Below, piece after piece: positions 6,404 to 14,358 of a DNA stretch of 64,000 nucleotides. This DNA comes from Marinobacter halotolerans. Its GTDB lineage: Bacteria > Pseudomonadota > Gammaproteobacteria > Pseudomonadales > Oleiphilaceae. Positions within the stretch are counted from its first letter, which is position 1, and each line of letters opens with the position of its first letter. The notes beneath the pieces are model-generated. The model was not told the DNA's origin, ran no database searches, and worked only from the letters and a program-made list of their open reading frames with translations. A program made the translations under genes and the position numbers. The DNA is taken from the NCBI RefSeq assembly GCF_008795985.1, contig NZ_VMHP01000002.1:62001-126000 (forward strand), in the 5' to 3' direction.

Positions 6404-8251
6404 ATGAAGCTTAAGGAAGTCCGCATCAGAAATTTTCGTGGCTACAAGGATGAGATTTCGATCACCTTCGATGACTTAACCACCTTGGTCGGAAGGAACG
6501 ATGCCGGCAAGTCCACCATCCTGGACGCACTAGACATATTTCTTAACGACGGGGCGCCGGATAAAGATGATGCTTGCAAATTCGGCAATCCAAAAGATCT
6601 AACGATCACATGCATTTTCTCTGACTTGCCTGAGTCCGTAGTACTCGATCAGACAGCCACGACTTCTTTTGAGGCAGAATATCTGACTAACCAGCAAGGA
6701 ATGCTGGAAATACAAAAGACCTTCAATGGTGAACTCGAAAAGCCAAAGCTGAGCTTTTTATATGCAAATGCATATCACCCAACAGACATGCACGTGGCTA
6801 CTCTGACATCTCTCAACAATACTGATCTGAAGCAGCTGGCGCAGGAGCTCCGTGCTGATACAAGCAATGTTGACAAAAAGGTGAATGCGCAACTCCGTGA
6901 AGCTCTGCGAGGTTCGGTGCAAGAGCTGGTCCTTGCCCCTGTCTCGGTATCACTGATGGAAGGAAACGGGAGTAACATATGGAAAGGCATTCAGGCGGCT
7001 CTCCCTGCATTCGCCCTCTTCAAATCTGACAGATCAAGCACAGATCAGGACCCAGAAGCTCAGGACCCGTTGAAATCGGCCATTAAGGAGGCTCTAAAGT
7101 CAAAAGAGGCAGAACTCAATTTGATAACGGAGCATATTCAACAGGAGGTCAAGAAAATTGCGGATCTTACCCTAGCAAAGCTCAGGGAAATGGACCCTAC
7201 TCTGGCTTCCACATTAACGCCATCGTTCACGAAGCCTAATTGGAGCAGTCTCTTTAAGGCCAGTATCACGGGCGACAACAATATCCCCATAAATAAGCGT
7301 GGTAGCGGAGTTCGGCGACTCATTCTGTTGAACTTCTTCCGGGCCAAGGCACAGAAGGCAATTGCAGAGCAAAGCAAGTCTAGTGTGATCATGGCGATTG
7401 AAGAACCTGAGACAAGTCAGCATCCTCGCAACCAAAGGCTGCTCGTATCCGCTCTTACGGAGCTGGCAAGTACTGACCAAGTCATCATGACAACGCATAC
7501 TCCAATGCTTGCCAGGGTTGTTCCCGCTGACTCCCTACGTTTTGTGACAGAGAGCGAGAATGGCGATAAAGACATCGCCGTTGGCGGGACGGAAGAAACA
7601 AACGCTCTAATCGCATCAAGTCTTGGAGTACTTCCGGACCACACCGTGAAAGTGTTTATCGGAGTCGAAGGAAAGACAGATATTCCTTTCTTGAAAAACA
7701 TCTCTCGTGCGTTAATTGAGGCTGGGGAAGATGTACCTGACCTGGAGCGCTTAGAGGTCGAGGGGGAGGTTATTTTTACGCCATTCGGCGGTTCCGGTCT
7801 TGCACTTTGGTGCAACCGCCTGGCAAACCTGAATAGGCCTGAGTTTCACCTGTATGACAGAGATACGCAGCCCCCAGAGCTTCCGAAGTATCAGCGGTAC
7901 ATCGATGAAGTAAATGCTCGCCCAAATTGCTTTGCTACCTCAACAAATAAACTGGAAATAGAAAACTATCTACACGTCGACGCAATAAACGAGGCGATTG
8001 CTGATACTGGCATTGACCTCCGGATTGGGCAGCAACCGGAAGACTTCCACGACGTCCCAAACCTTGTGAAGAATGAGTTGAATGCCGTGGCGCCTCAGGG
8101 AAATAGGTGGGGCGAGAGTCGCGTTAAAGAGTTTCTGTGTAGTGCTGGGGCGGCGCGCATGACTAAAGCACGTCTGGATGTAGTTGACCCGAATGGCGAC
8201 ATCTTGGCCTGGATGGCGAAAATCAATGAATTCTTGGCTCAAGCGCAATAA
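6404..8251 (+). CDS. OLD-family ATP-dependent endonuclease (AAA ATPase + TOPRIM), 615 aa
   Basis: The N-terminus has an SMC/RecF-like ATPase start (VRIRNFRGYKD) and Walker A GRNDAGKST at about residues 32-40. A signature-like RGSGVRR lies mid-protein and a Walker B AIEEPETSQHP at about 330. The C-terminal TOPRIM domain has VEGKTD near 425 and LYDRD near 485. OLD nucleases include P2 Old and the GajA subunit of Gabija; they nick DNA and often serve phage defence. No UvrD-like GajB gene follows, so this is not Gabija as known. It lies 43 bases after the phosphoesterase gene with GAGGGAA before the ATG. The TAA stop is immediately followed by an attC-like sequence. Confidence 0.85.
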   Translation: MKLKEVRIRNFRGYKDEISITFDDLTTLVGRNDAGKSTILDALDIFLNDGAPDKDDACKFGNPKDLTITCIFSDLPESVVLDQTATTSFEAEYLTNQQGMLEIQKTFNGELEKPKLSFLYANAYHPTDMHVATLTSLNNTDLKQLAQELRADTSNVDKKVNAQLREALRGSVQELVLAPVSVSLMEGNGSNIWKGIQAALPAFALFKSDRSSTDQDPEAQDPLKSAIKEALKSKEAELNLITEHIQQEVKKIADLTLAKLREMDPTLASTLTPSFTKPNWSSLFKASITGDNNIPINKRGSGVRRLILLNFFRAKAQKAIAEQSKSSVIMAIEEPETSQHPRNQRLLVSALTELASTDQVIMTTHTPMLARVVPADSLRFVTESENGDKDIAVGGTEETNALIASSLGVLPDHTVKVFIGVEGKTDIPFLKNISRALIEAGEDVPDLERLEVEGEVIFTPFGGSGLALWCNRLANLNRPEFHLYDRDTQPPELPKYQRYIDEVNARPNCFATSTNKLEIENYLHVDAINEAIADTGIDLRIGQQPEDFHDVPNLVKNELNAVAPQGNRWGESRVKEFLCSAGAARMTKARLDVVDPNGDILAWMAKINEFLAQAQ

Positions 8252-8332
8252 TGCTACTACACGGCACTGCTCCCACTCTGATAGCAATTCCACTTCACTT
8301 CGTTGCCGCAGGTGAACTTGGTCGTTATGCGC
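8246..8332 (+). repeat. Candidate degenerate attC i, directly after the OLD gene
   Basis: The 3' half, TGAACTTGGTCGTTATGC, strongly resembles the L'-R' half of site f, which reads CGCTGAACACCGGCGTTATG. A CGGCA / TGCCG stem encloses the centre. The R'' half (AATAATGC at the gene's stop) has lost the AAC triplet. Position right at a stop codon is typical of attC. It is only a candidate, because the R'' match is poor. Confidence 0.4.
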
Positions 8333-8612
8333 AAAGTGATTTCATTTTGAGTATGACGGAGCGGATTCCACATCAATTTTTCAAGAAGAACCAAAGCGCC
8401 ACACTTTTCTGTCGAAATCCTCGCGCATGGCATTTTTTTAATGGGCCCGAAATTTGGGAAAGATGTTTTAAAACATTAGGTTGAATATTTTTTGGGTGAT
8501 GCGTTTGCTCATTTAATCAACCAACAAAAAGAAAGAACCAAAAACCACACTTTTCCTATCGATGAACCAAGTGTTTCTCTCAAAGCCTTGCCACGAGCGG
8601 GCTAGCGATTAA
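8252..8612. other. AT-rich gap, no supported gene
   Basis: Apart from candidate attC i at its left end, nothing convincing is coded here. A 77-codon frame starting at 8251 overlaps the OLD stop, but its sequence is that expected from reading through a recombination site, and it has no ribosome binding site of its own. The stretch is AT-rich and may hold the promoter of the small ORF at 8613 or of the mod gene. Confidence 0.4.
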
Positions 8613-8771
8613 ATGGAAAAATTTTCCGGGGTTATGTCCGGAGCGGTCTTGCTGGAAATCATGCTAGGTAAATTAACAAATGCCAGCGGTGCACTGGACC
8701 TGCTCGCAGATGAGAAAATATGGATGGTCCATCTACAGAGGCGCCACTTGATGGTCGAGCATTCGGTTTAA
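8613..8771 (+). CDS. Small ORF, 52 aa, possible cassette gene
   Basis: ATG 8613 to TAA 8771 gives 52 residues beginning MEKFSGVMSGAVLLEIMLGK. A hydrophobic stretch (GVMSGAVLLEIML) lies near the N-terminus and the C-terminus is His/Arg-rich (HLQRRHLMVEH). There is no clear ribosome binding site. The reason to list it is that its stop codon is embedded in GTTTAAC, a perfect R'' box, with a perfect R' box 35 bases further on, exactly the arrangement of integron cassette genes. Coding status is uncertain. Confidence 0.35.
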   Translation: MEKFSGVMSGAVLLEIMLGKLTNASGALDLLADEKIWMVHLQRRHLMVEHSV

Positions 8772-8813
8772 CAATGACCCCATTGGCTCCGCCCTCTTTT
8801 GCGCGCGTTGAGT
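8766..8813 (+). repeat. attC-like site j (short, consensus boxes)
   Basis: GTTTAAC (8766-8772) fits RYYYAAC and GTTGAGT (8807-8813) fits GTTRRRY exactly. The spacer contains CAATG/CATTG as a small hairpin. Only 48 bases long, shorter than typical attC, and the inner L boxes are weak. Mod starts 84 bases further on. Confidence 0.4.
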
Positions 8814-8896
8814 ATCCGTAATAAGCTGAGCCGTTTGAGCCGGATGCTTATCAGCGGTTTTTTACAGCCAAGTTTCAACAAGCAGGAAGATAAAAA

Positions 8897-10789
8897 TTGC
8901 AAAACCTATTTAAAGATCTTGAAAGCCTTTTGCAGCAGGAACAGTCCTTCATTTCTGATGGTGCAATCCTCAAGAATGCGGTGGTTGAGGCGGCTTTGAA
9001 CTTGGACTCTCGGCTACTGGAACTTCTGATGCAATCCGACACGATCAAATCGCATTTCTTTACGGAGGTGTCAGGTGTAGTTGTGTTCGACAAGGTGAAA
9101 TTTCAGGACTTCGTCTCCAATAAAGCGTTCCTGCCAGACAGTTATACCGCCTTCAAGAATCGAATTGGCTTAATGAGTAGCGATAACGACTATTTGAGCC
9201 AGTCACGCGACGTGGTGCTCGCTTGGCCATACAAGGATTGCGTGCTGGAAGGTGGCATGACGAAAGAGGATTCGGGCCGCAACGAAGTGTTCTGGAACAC
9301 GACACTGGCCCCGGACGACATCACGCGGCTGTTTGAACCCAAGGTGCTGACCGGCTGGGAACGTTGGGATGCCGAGGCTGTTGCGGAGGGCAAGGCCAAG
9401 CCCGTAGAGAAAGTGTCAGAGGATGACAATCTGCTGATCAAGGGTAACAACTTGTTGGCGCTGCATTCGCTGAAAGTGCGCTATGCGGGCAAGGTAAAGC
9501 TCATCTATATTGACCCGCCCTATAACACTGGCAATGACGGATTTCGGTATAATGATCGGTTCAACCATTCGGCTTGGCTGACCTTTATGCGGAACAGGCT
9601 TGAGGTAGCGAAGGATTTGCTGAGCCGGGATGGAGCGATCTTCGTCAACCTGGATGATGGCGAAGCGCATTATTGCAAGGTGCTGATGGATGAGGTTTTC
9701 GGGCGCGATAACTTTGTGGCCAATGTTGTTTGGCAGAAGAAGTATTCACCTGCGAATGATGCGACTTGGTTCAGCGATGATCACGATCACATTCTATGTT
9801 TTGCAAAGGACAAGGAGATTTGGAGGCCTCGTTTATTTGCACGGAGTGAAAAGCAACTTGCAGCGTATAAAAACCCGGATAACGATGAACGGGGTTTGTG
9901 GAAGACTGGCGATTACCTATCAAACAAAAGTAAAGAAGAACGCCCTAATAGTTGGTTTCCAATCACTCATCCAAAAACTGGCGAGGAAATTTGGCCACCA
10001 AAAACGACAGTTTGGCGTTTCAACAAAGAGCAACATGAACGAAATGTCGCAGAAAATAGGATATGGTGGGGCGTCAAGGGTGATAATGGCTCGCCCGCAG
10101 TCAAGCGCTTCCTTAAAGACATCAAAAGCGGCGTGACGCCCCAGACGATTTGGAAATACGAGGATGCGGGACATACTCAGGAAGCGAAGCGCGAAGCCAA
10201 CGCGCTCAATGCCGGTTCGCCCTTTTCAACACCGAAACCCGAACGTTTGCTTCAACGCATTGTTCATGTTGCGTCGGATGAAGGCGACTACGTTCTCGAC
10301 TTCTTTTCTGGCTCAGGCACGACGCCTGCGGTAGCCCATAAAATGAAGCGGCGTTGGTTGGCGATTGAGCAAATGGATTATATTCTCGACTTGCCAAATT
10401 CGCGTCTGCGGAGAGTCATAGAAGGCGAGCAGGGCGGCATTTCCAAATCCGTCGATTGGCAAGGAGGCGGATCGTTTGTTTATGCAGAACTCGCGGCCTC
10501 TAACTCGACTTTTGCAGACCGCGTTGAAGCAGCTCAAGATACAGCCGCGCTACAAATCCTCCGAGAGGACATCCAAAATACCGGCTTTCTGCGTTATGAC
10601 GTAGATCTGAGCGCCTTTGACACCAAAGACTTTTCCGCCCTGTCCCTGGAAGATGCCAAGCGAGTTTTGATGGACTGCCTTGATGCCAACCATTTGTATG
10701 TCAACCTCGGTTCACTAGAGGATGCAGATTTCGACATTTCAGATGAAGATGCCGCTGCTACACGCTCTCTCTATGGGATTAAGTCGTGA
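8897..10789 (+). CDS. mod: Type III restriction-modification system, Mod adenine methyltransferase, 630 aa
   Basis: This subunit binds the recognition site and transfers a methyl group from S-adenosylmethionine to adenine N6. Motif IV DPPYNTG is at residues 206-212 and the AdoMet-binding motif I FSGSGTT at about 470-476. Motif IV before motif I is the beta-class order typical of type III Mod. The 260 residues between them form the target-recognition region (WQKKYSPAND to QTIWKYED), which is variable and sets specificity. The start is TTG 8897 with AGGAAG upstream. The gene overlaps res by four bases. It is less GC-rich than the backbone genes. Site sequence cannot be read from the protein. 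Confidence 0.93.
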   Translation: MQNLFKDLESLLQQEQSFISDGAILKNAVVEAALNLDSRLLELLMQSDTIKSHFFTEVSGVVVFDKVKFQDFVSNKAFLPDSYTAFKNRIGLMSSDNDYLSQSRDVVLAWPYKDCVLEGGMTKEDSGRNEVFWNTTLAPDDITRLFEPKVLTGWERWDAEAVAEGKAKPVEKVSEDDNLLIKGNNLLALHSLKVRYAGKVKLIYIDPPYNTGNDGFRYNDRFNHSAWLTFMRNRLEVAKDLLSRDGAIFVNLDDGEAHYCKVLMDEVFGRDNFVANVVWQKKYSPANDATWFSDDHDHILCFAKDKEIWRPRLFARSEKQLAAYKNPDNDERGLWKTGDYLSNKSKEERPNSWFPITHPKTGEEIWPPKTTVWRFNKEQHERNVAENRIWWGVKGDNGSPAVKRFLKDIKSGVTPQTIWKYEDAGHTQEAKREANALNAGSPFSTPKPERLLQRIVHVASDEGDYVLDFFSGSGTTPAVAHKMKRRWLAIEQMDYILDLPNSRLRRVIEGEQGGISKSVDWQGGGSFVYAELAASNSTFADRVEAAQDTAALQILREDIQNTGFLRYDVDLSAFDTKDFSALSLEDAKRVLMDCLDANHLYVNLGSLEDADFDISDEDAAATRSLYGIKS

Positions 10790-13425
10790 GCCAAACTCTT
10801 AACGACAAGCTGAACGGCGCGGTTGAACTGGGGTTGCTTAGTAAGGTTATCCCTGACTTTATTACCAGCAATTTGGCTTCCAAGATTGAATTACGACCCT
10901 ATCAGATTACAGCTTTTGAGCGTTTTCTGTACTATATTGAGGACTTTCCGCAGCGTCCGACCAACCCACACCTACTGTTCCATATGGCTACCGGCAGTGG
11001 AAAGACTGTGCTGATGGCCGCGCTCATACTTGATTTGTACCGGCGTGGCTATCGTAACTTCCTGTTTTTTGTAAACTCTTCTCAAATCATTGAGAAGACC
11101 AAGGAAAATTTCCTCAATCCCGCATCTGCCAAACACCTATTCCGATCGCAGGTGCGTATCGAAGAAAAGCCGGTAGAGATCAGATCGGTCGAGACATTTG
11201 ATGCGGCTAACACCGAAGCCATAAATATCCATTTCACCACTATCCAAGGGCTTCATACTCGTATGATGGCTCCAAAAGAAAACGCTATCACAATTGAGGA
11301 CTTCCGTGATTACAAGGTTGTGATGATCTCGGATGAAGCACACCACTTGAATGCCGAAACGAAGAAAACGTTGACCAAAGGCGAAGCCGAGGATAAGGCA
11401 AGCTGGGAAGGCACAGTGTCGGAGATTTTTGCGCAGCACCCCGAGAATATGTTGCTTGAATTTACAGCGACTGTAGACCTTACGCACCCGGCAATTCGGG
11501 CGAAGTATCATGACAAGATTTTGTATGATTACTCTCTGAAGCAGTTTCGTGAGGATGGATACTCCAAGGACATTGAATTACGGCAAGCTGATTTGCCACC
11601 AAAAGAGAGAATGATGCAGGCAATGGTACTGAGTCAGTACCGTCGCAAGGTGGCCGAGGCGCACGGATTGCATTGCAAACCGGTGATCTTGATGAAATCC
11701 AAGACTATTAAGGAGAGTGCCGATAATGAGTCGGCCTTTGCTGAAATGGTTAGCGGATTGTCCAGTGAGGCGCTTGAAGCGATCAGGTCAGCATCTGAAG
11801 ATGATGAGACCCTCTCCCGCGCCTTCACTTATATCATGGATGAGCGGGGCTTAAGTGGTGCTGATTTTGCCCGTGAGCTACGTGGCGATTTCGCTCTAGA
11901 GAAAGTGGTCAACGTAAACAATCCAAAAGATCTAGAAAACAGACAAATAGAGCTGAACGCGCTTGAGGATCGGGAAAACGAAATACGCGTAATCTTTGCC
12001 GTGGATAAGCTCAATGAAGGATGGGACGTGTTGAACCTTTTCGACATTGTTCGCCTCTATGACACCCGGGATGGCAAAGCCAATAAGGTAGGTAAAACAA
12101 CCATGGCAGAGGCTCAGCTAATTGGGCGCGGGGCGCGTTACTTTCCTTTCATCGCCCCCGACCAGGTTGATGCCCCGACAGAAAAGCGTAAGTACGACAA
12201 TGCGTTGGACAACCCCCTACGTATTTTGGAAGAGCTGCATTATCACTGTTCCCACAACCCTAAATACATCCAAGACATCCGCAATGCACTGCGTGAAACC
12301 GGTATGTTGGACGACACCGCCAGAACTGTGCAATTGCGGCTTAAGGACAACTTCAAGCAGTCAACTCTCTATTTGTCAGGGCACGTCTGGGCGAATGAAC
12401 GGATTAAAAACCCGCGCGATGATGTGGATGGCTTAGACGCATACAAGATCAAGGGCAACTACACATATCCAAGCCTGATGACAGGCCGCGTTACAGAGGC
12501 TTCAGCTTTTGGTACGAGTCAGTTGACGTTGAAACCGAATGGTAAAGAGCCCATTTCGCGCGAGTTCAAGCTGGTAGATTTTGGTAGGGCGATTCTTGGT
12601 TTCGCGATGGATACCGATGACCTTTTCCATTTCGCTAATCTAAGGACCTACTTTCCTAAACTCGCCAGTGCATCGGAATTTGCAACTTCTGATGACTACC
12701 TGGGCGGTGTGACAGTGACTGTAAGGGGGCTGCCTGAGGACCTCGAAGGACTGACGGCGCGACAGAAGCTGGAAATCGTGCAGTATGTGCTTAAACAGAT
12801 CAAAAATGAGGTGAAAAGTGAAAGTGTAGAGTACGTCGGTACCAAGGAGTTCAAGCCTCATAAGATCAGCGAATGTTTTACCGACAATACGTTAAAGTTA
12901 CGTTTGGAGGGTGAGACGGGTCTGAGTTGGGTCAAAGGCGAAAGCAATGTACCAGGATTGGACCAGATCGATCTGCAAACCAAGGATTGGTTCGCTTACG
13001 ATGACAGCTACGGCACTGACCAGGAAAAGCACTTTATCAAATTTCTGAATGATCATGCTGATCGTTTGCGTGAGTTGTACTCCGATTTCCATCTGTTGCG
13101 GAATGAAAGGGCGGTTAGGCTTTTTGCGTTTGAGAGCGGTCAGGCATTTGAGCCTGATTTTGTACTGTTCCTCCGAAGGATTGAGTCTGGAACCGAAGAA
13201 ATTATGCAGCTTTTCATTGAGCCAAAAGGTGCTCACCTGATAGATCAGGATAGGTGGAAAGAGAACTTCCTCAAGCAACTGGAGAAGGATGCGAAGATGC
13301 ATCTTTTGTTTCAAGGCAAGGACTACAAAGTTTTCGGATTGCCCTTTTTCAATGATGCGGCCCCTGTAATCAATGATTTTCGGGAATGCTTTGGCTCAAA
13401 CGTGGGCACTGATAGCAAAGTATAA
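10786..13425 (+). CDS. res: Type III restriction endonuclease, Res helicase-nuclease subunit, 879 aa
   Basis: Res uses ATP hydrolysis to move on DNA from an unmethylated site and cuts after meeting a second complex. The superfamily 2 motor shows Walker A TGSGKT at residues 69-74 and a DEAH box at 183-186, followed by FTATVD (motif III) and the AQLIGRGARYFPF motif VI. The C-terminal PD-(D/E)XK nuclease appears as FEPDFVLFL and IEPKG near residues 785-815. The length fits the family. The GTG start at 10786 overlaps the mod stop, so Mod and Res are co-translated. The frame is intact, so the system is probably functional. The stop falls in an attC-like hairpin. Confidence 0.93.
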   Translation: MSQTLNDKLNGAVELGLLSKVIPDFITSNLASKIELRPYQITAFERFLYYIEDFPQRPTNPHLLFHMATGSGKTVLMAALILDLYRRGYRNFLFFVNSSQIIEKTKENFLNPASAKHLFRSQVRIEEKPVEIRSVETFDAANTEAINIHFTTIQGLHTRMMAPKENAITIEDFRDYKVVMISDEAHHLNAETKKTLTKGEAEDKASWEGTVSEIFAQHPENMLLEFTATVDLTHPAIRAKYHDKILYDYSLKQFREDGYSKDIELRQADLPPKERMMQAMVLSQYRRKVAEAHGLHCKPVILMKSKTIKESADNESAFAEMVSGLSSEALEAIRSASEDDETLSRAFTYIMDERGLSGADFARELRGDFALEKVVNVNNPKDLENRQIELNALEDRENEIRVIFAVDKLNEGWDVLNLFDIVRLYDTRDGKANKVGKTTMAEAQLIGRGARYFPFIAPDQVDAPTEKRKYDNALDNPLRILEELHYHCSHNPKYIQDIRNALRETGMLDDTARTVQLRLKDNFKQSTLYLSGHVWANERIKNPRDDVDGLDAYKIKGNYTYPSLMTGRVTEASAFGTSQLTLKPNGKEPISREFKLVDFGRAILGFAMDTDDLFHFANLRTYFPKLASASEFATSDDYLGGVTVTVRGLPEDLEGLTARQKLEIVQYVLKQIKNEVKSESVEYVGTKEFKPHKISECFTDNTLKLRLEGETGLSWVKGESNVPGLDQIDLQTKDWFAYDDSYGTDQEKHFIKFLNDHADRLRELYSDFHLLRNERAVRLFAFESGQAFEPDFVLFLRRIESGTEEIMQLFIEPKGAHLIDQDRWKENFLKQLEKDAKMHLLFQGKDYKVFGLPFFNDAAPVINDFRECFGSNVGTDSKV

Positions 13426-13466
13426 TCAGTAGTGTAGCGTTTACCCAGTTCATACTGACGTTAAAG
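13423..13466 (+). repeat. Hairpin / weak attC-like site k after res
   Basis: Starting at the res stop, ATCAGTA pairs with TACTGA and the outer part ends in GTTAAAG (13460-13466). The layout mimics a short attC, with the stop in the left box and a GTTRRR box at right, but it could equally be a plain terminator-type hairpin. Confidence 0.3.
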
Positions 13467-13640
13467 CATCACCGAATTAGCAGCGCCTGTTGGTAAGGTC
13501 CCGGTCCGCCGAGCGCCGTATCCTTGGTTACCCTTTTGATGGGTTGCAGTCATCGGCTGCAACCCCTGCCAGGCCGGCGAGGGCCGGGGTATGGGGCTGG
13601 CCCCATTGGAGTTAAGATGAGTCACAGTAGTGTAGATTCA
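13467..13640. other. Non-coding right end of island with strong hairpins
   Basis: No gene is supported. GGGTTGCAG (13541-13549) and CTGCAACCC (13557-13565) form a perfect 9-base-pair stem with a 7-base loop. A GC-rich stretch with GCCGGCGAGGGCCGG and GGGGCTGGCCCC follows. These could fold as a compact RNA or be protein-binding palindromes at an element end. Confidence 0.45.
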
Positions 13641-13831
13641 TTTTGCACAGCTCATTTTTGGGGTTTTTTGTGCGAATATCGAGTTCAATGTTTCGTAAAA
13701 TACTGATAAACAGAGCTTAATTCAGAGTTTGTGGCGTTTTTCAAAAGGGGTGTAGCTTGTGCAACTTTCTAAGTGCACAGAGGGTAAAGGTGGGTTTTCC
13801 CCACCCACCCAGGCGGATTGTGCAAAAATCT
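13641..13831. repeat. Four copies of a TTGTGCRAA motif at the island boundary
   Basis: Copies: CTGTGCAAAA on the minus strand (13641-13650), TTGTGCGAATATC (13668-13680), TTGTGCAACTTTCT (13757-13770) and TTGTGCAAAAATCT (13818-13831). A further GTGCAC lies at 13773-13778. The outermost copy ends about 15 bases from the thyA junction. Spaced, mostly same-direction repeats next to a target junction are what transposase-binding sites of Tn7/Tn5053-like element ends look like. That identity is inference. Confidence 0.45.
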
Positions 13832-13846
13832 GGTCGTATAATCCTC

Positions 13847-14134
13847 TTGGGAGTACCGTTCAATATTGCGTCCTACGCCCTGCTTACCCACATGATCGCC
13901 CAGCAGTGCGATTTGGATGTCGGGGAATTCGTGCATACCTTCGGTGACTGTCATCTCTATCAGAACCATTTGACGGACGAGATTGTCTTCGAACAACTCA
14001 AACGCGAACCGCGGGCGCTGCCTGAACTGGTCATCAAGCGTAAGCCTGCGAGTATTTTTGAGTATGAACTCGAGGATTTCGAGTTTGAGGGTTATGACCC
14101 TTATCCTGGGATTAAGGCGCCTATTGCTATATAG
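13847..14134 (+). pseudogene. thyA: thyA 3' remnant, thymidylate synthase C-terminal 95 aa
   Basis: The frame reads [16 protein letters not shown] through [12 protein letters not shown] to [15 protein letters not shown], which corresponds to roughly residues 172-264 of E. coli ThyA. Everything before it is missing, including the catalytic Cys and the phosphate-binding arginines, so this piece cannot make dTMP. The in-frame upstream codons back to 13757 code for unrelated sequence ([15 protein letters not shown]) that belongs to the inserted DNA. The homologous part starts abruptly at about 13847, marking an insertion or deletion junction. The 5' part may lie at the far left end of the island, outside the window. 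folA follows 224 bases downstream, the usual thyA-folA order. Confidence 0.9.
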
Positions 14135-14272
14135 CTTTAGGGAACCTCGGGCTTGGGTTCCGGTCCTGTTGGTTTGGGGGCGTGCAGGGCTGTGGGAAGG
14201 GCTTTCCGAAAACCGCTGCGCACACGGACGTGCTTGTAGCGTTTTTTGAAAGCACCGACCCGCCCTTTTGCA

Positions 14273-14358
14273 AGCCCCCAAAGCCAGAGAGCTTAAAGAC
14301 TAAACCCCCCAAGCCCGAGAGCTAAAAGAGCATAACTCCCAAGCAAGAGGTCAACAGA
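14273..14358 (+). repeat. Degenerate tandem repeat upstream of folA
   Basis: Three diverging units of about 31 bases. The first two read GCCCCCAAAGCCAGAGAGC and CCCCCCAAGCCCGAGAGC at their starts, and a third begins CTCCCAAGCAAGAGG. The array runs right up to the folA GTG start. It may affect folA mRNA structure or simply be a slippage product. Confidence 0.5.

Noticed and set aside
8251..8484. 77-codon ORF overlapping the OLD stop
   Set aside because: Reads through the attC-like sequence, has no ribosome binding site of its own and shows no motif.
13524..13706. 60-codon ORF in the island right end
   Set aside because: Made of the hairpin-forming GC stretch; no start signal and no plausible protein pattern.
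13423..13846. Group I or group II intron splitting thyA
   Set aside because: No 5' thyA exon exists upstream in the window and no reverse transcriptase or homing-nuclease gene is next to the remnant, so an island junction explains the data better.
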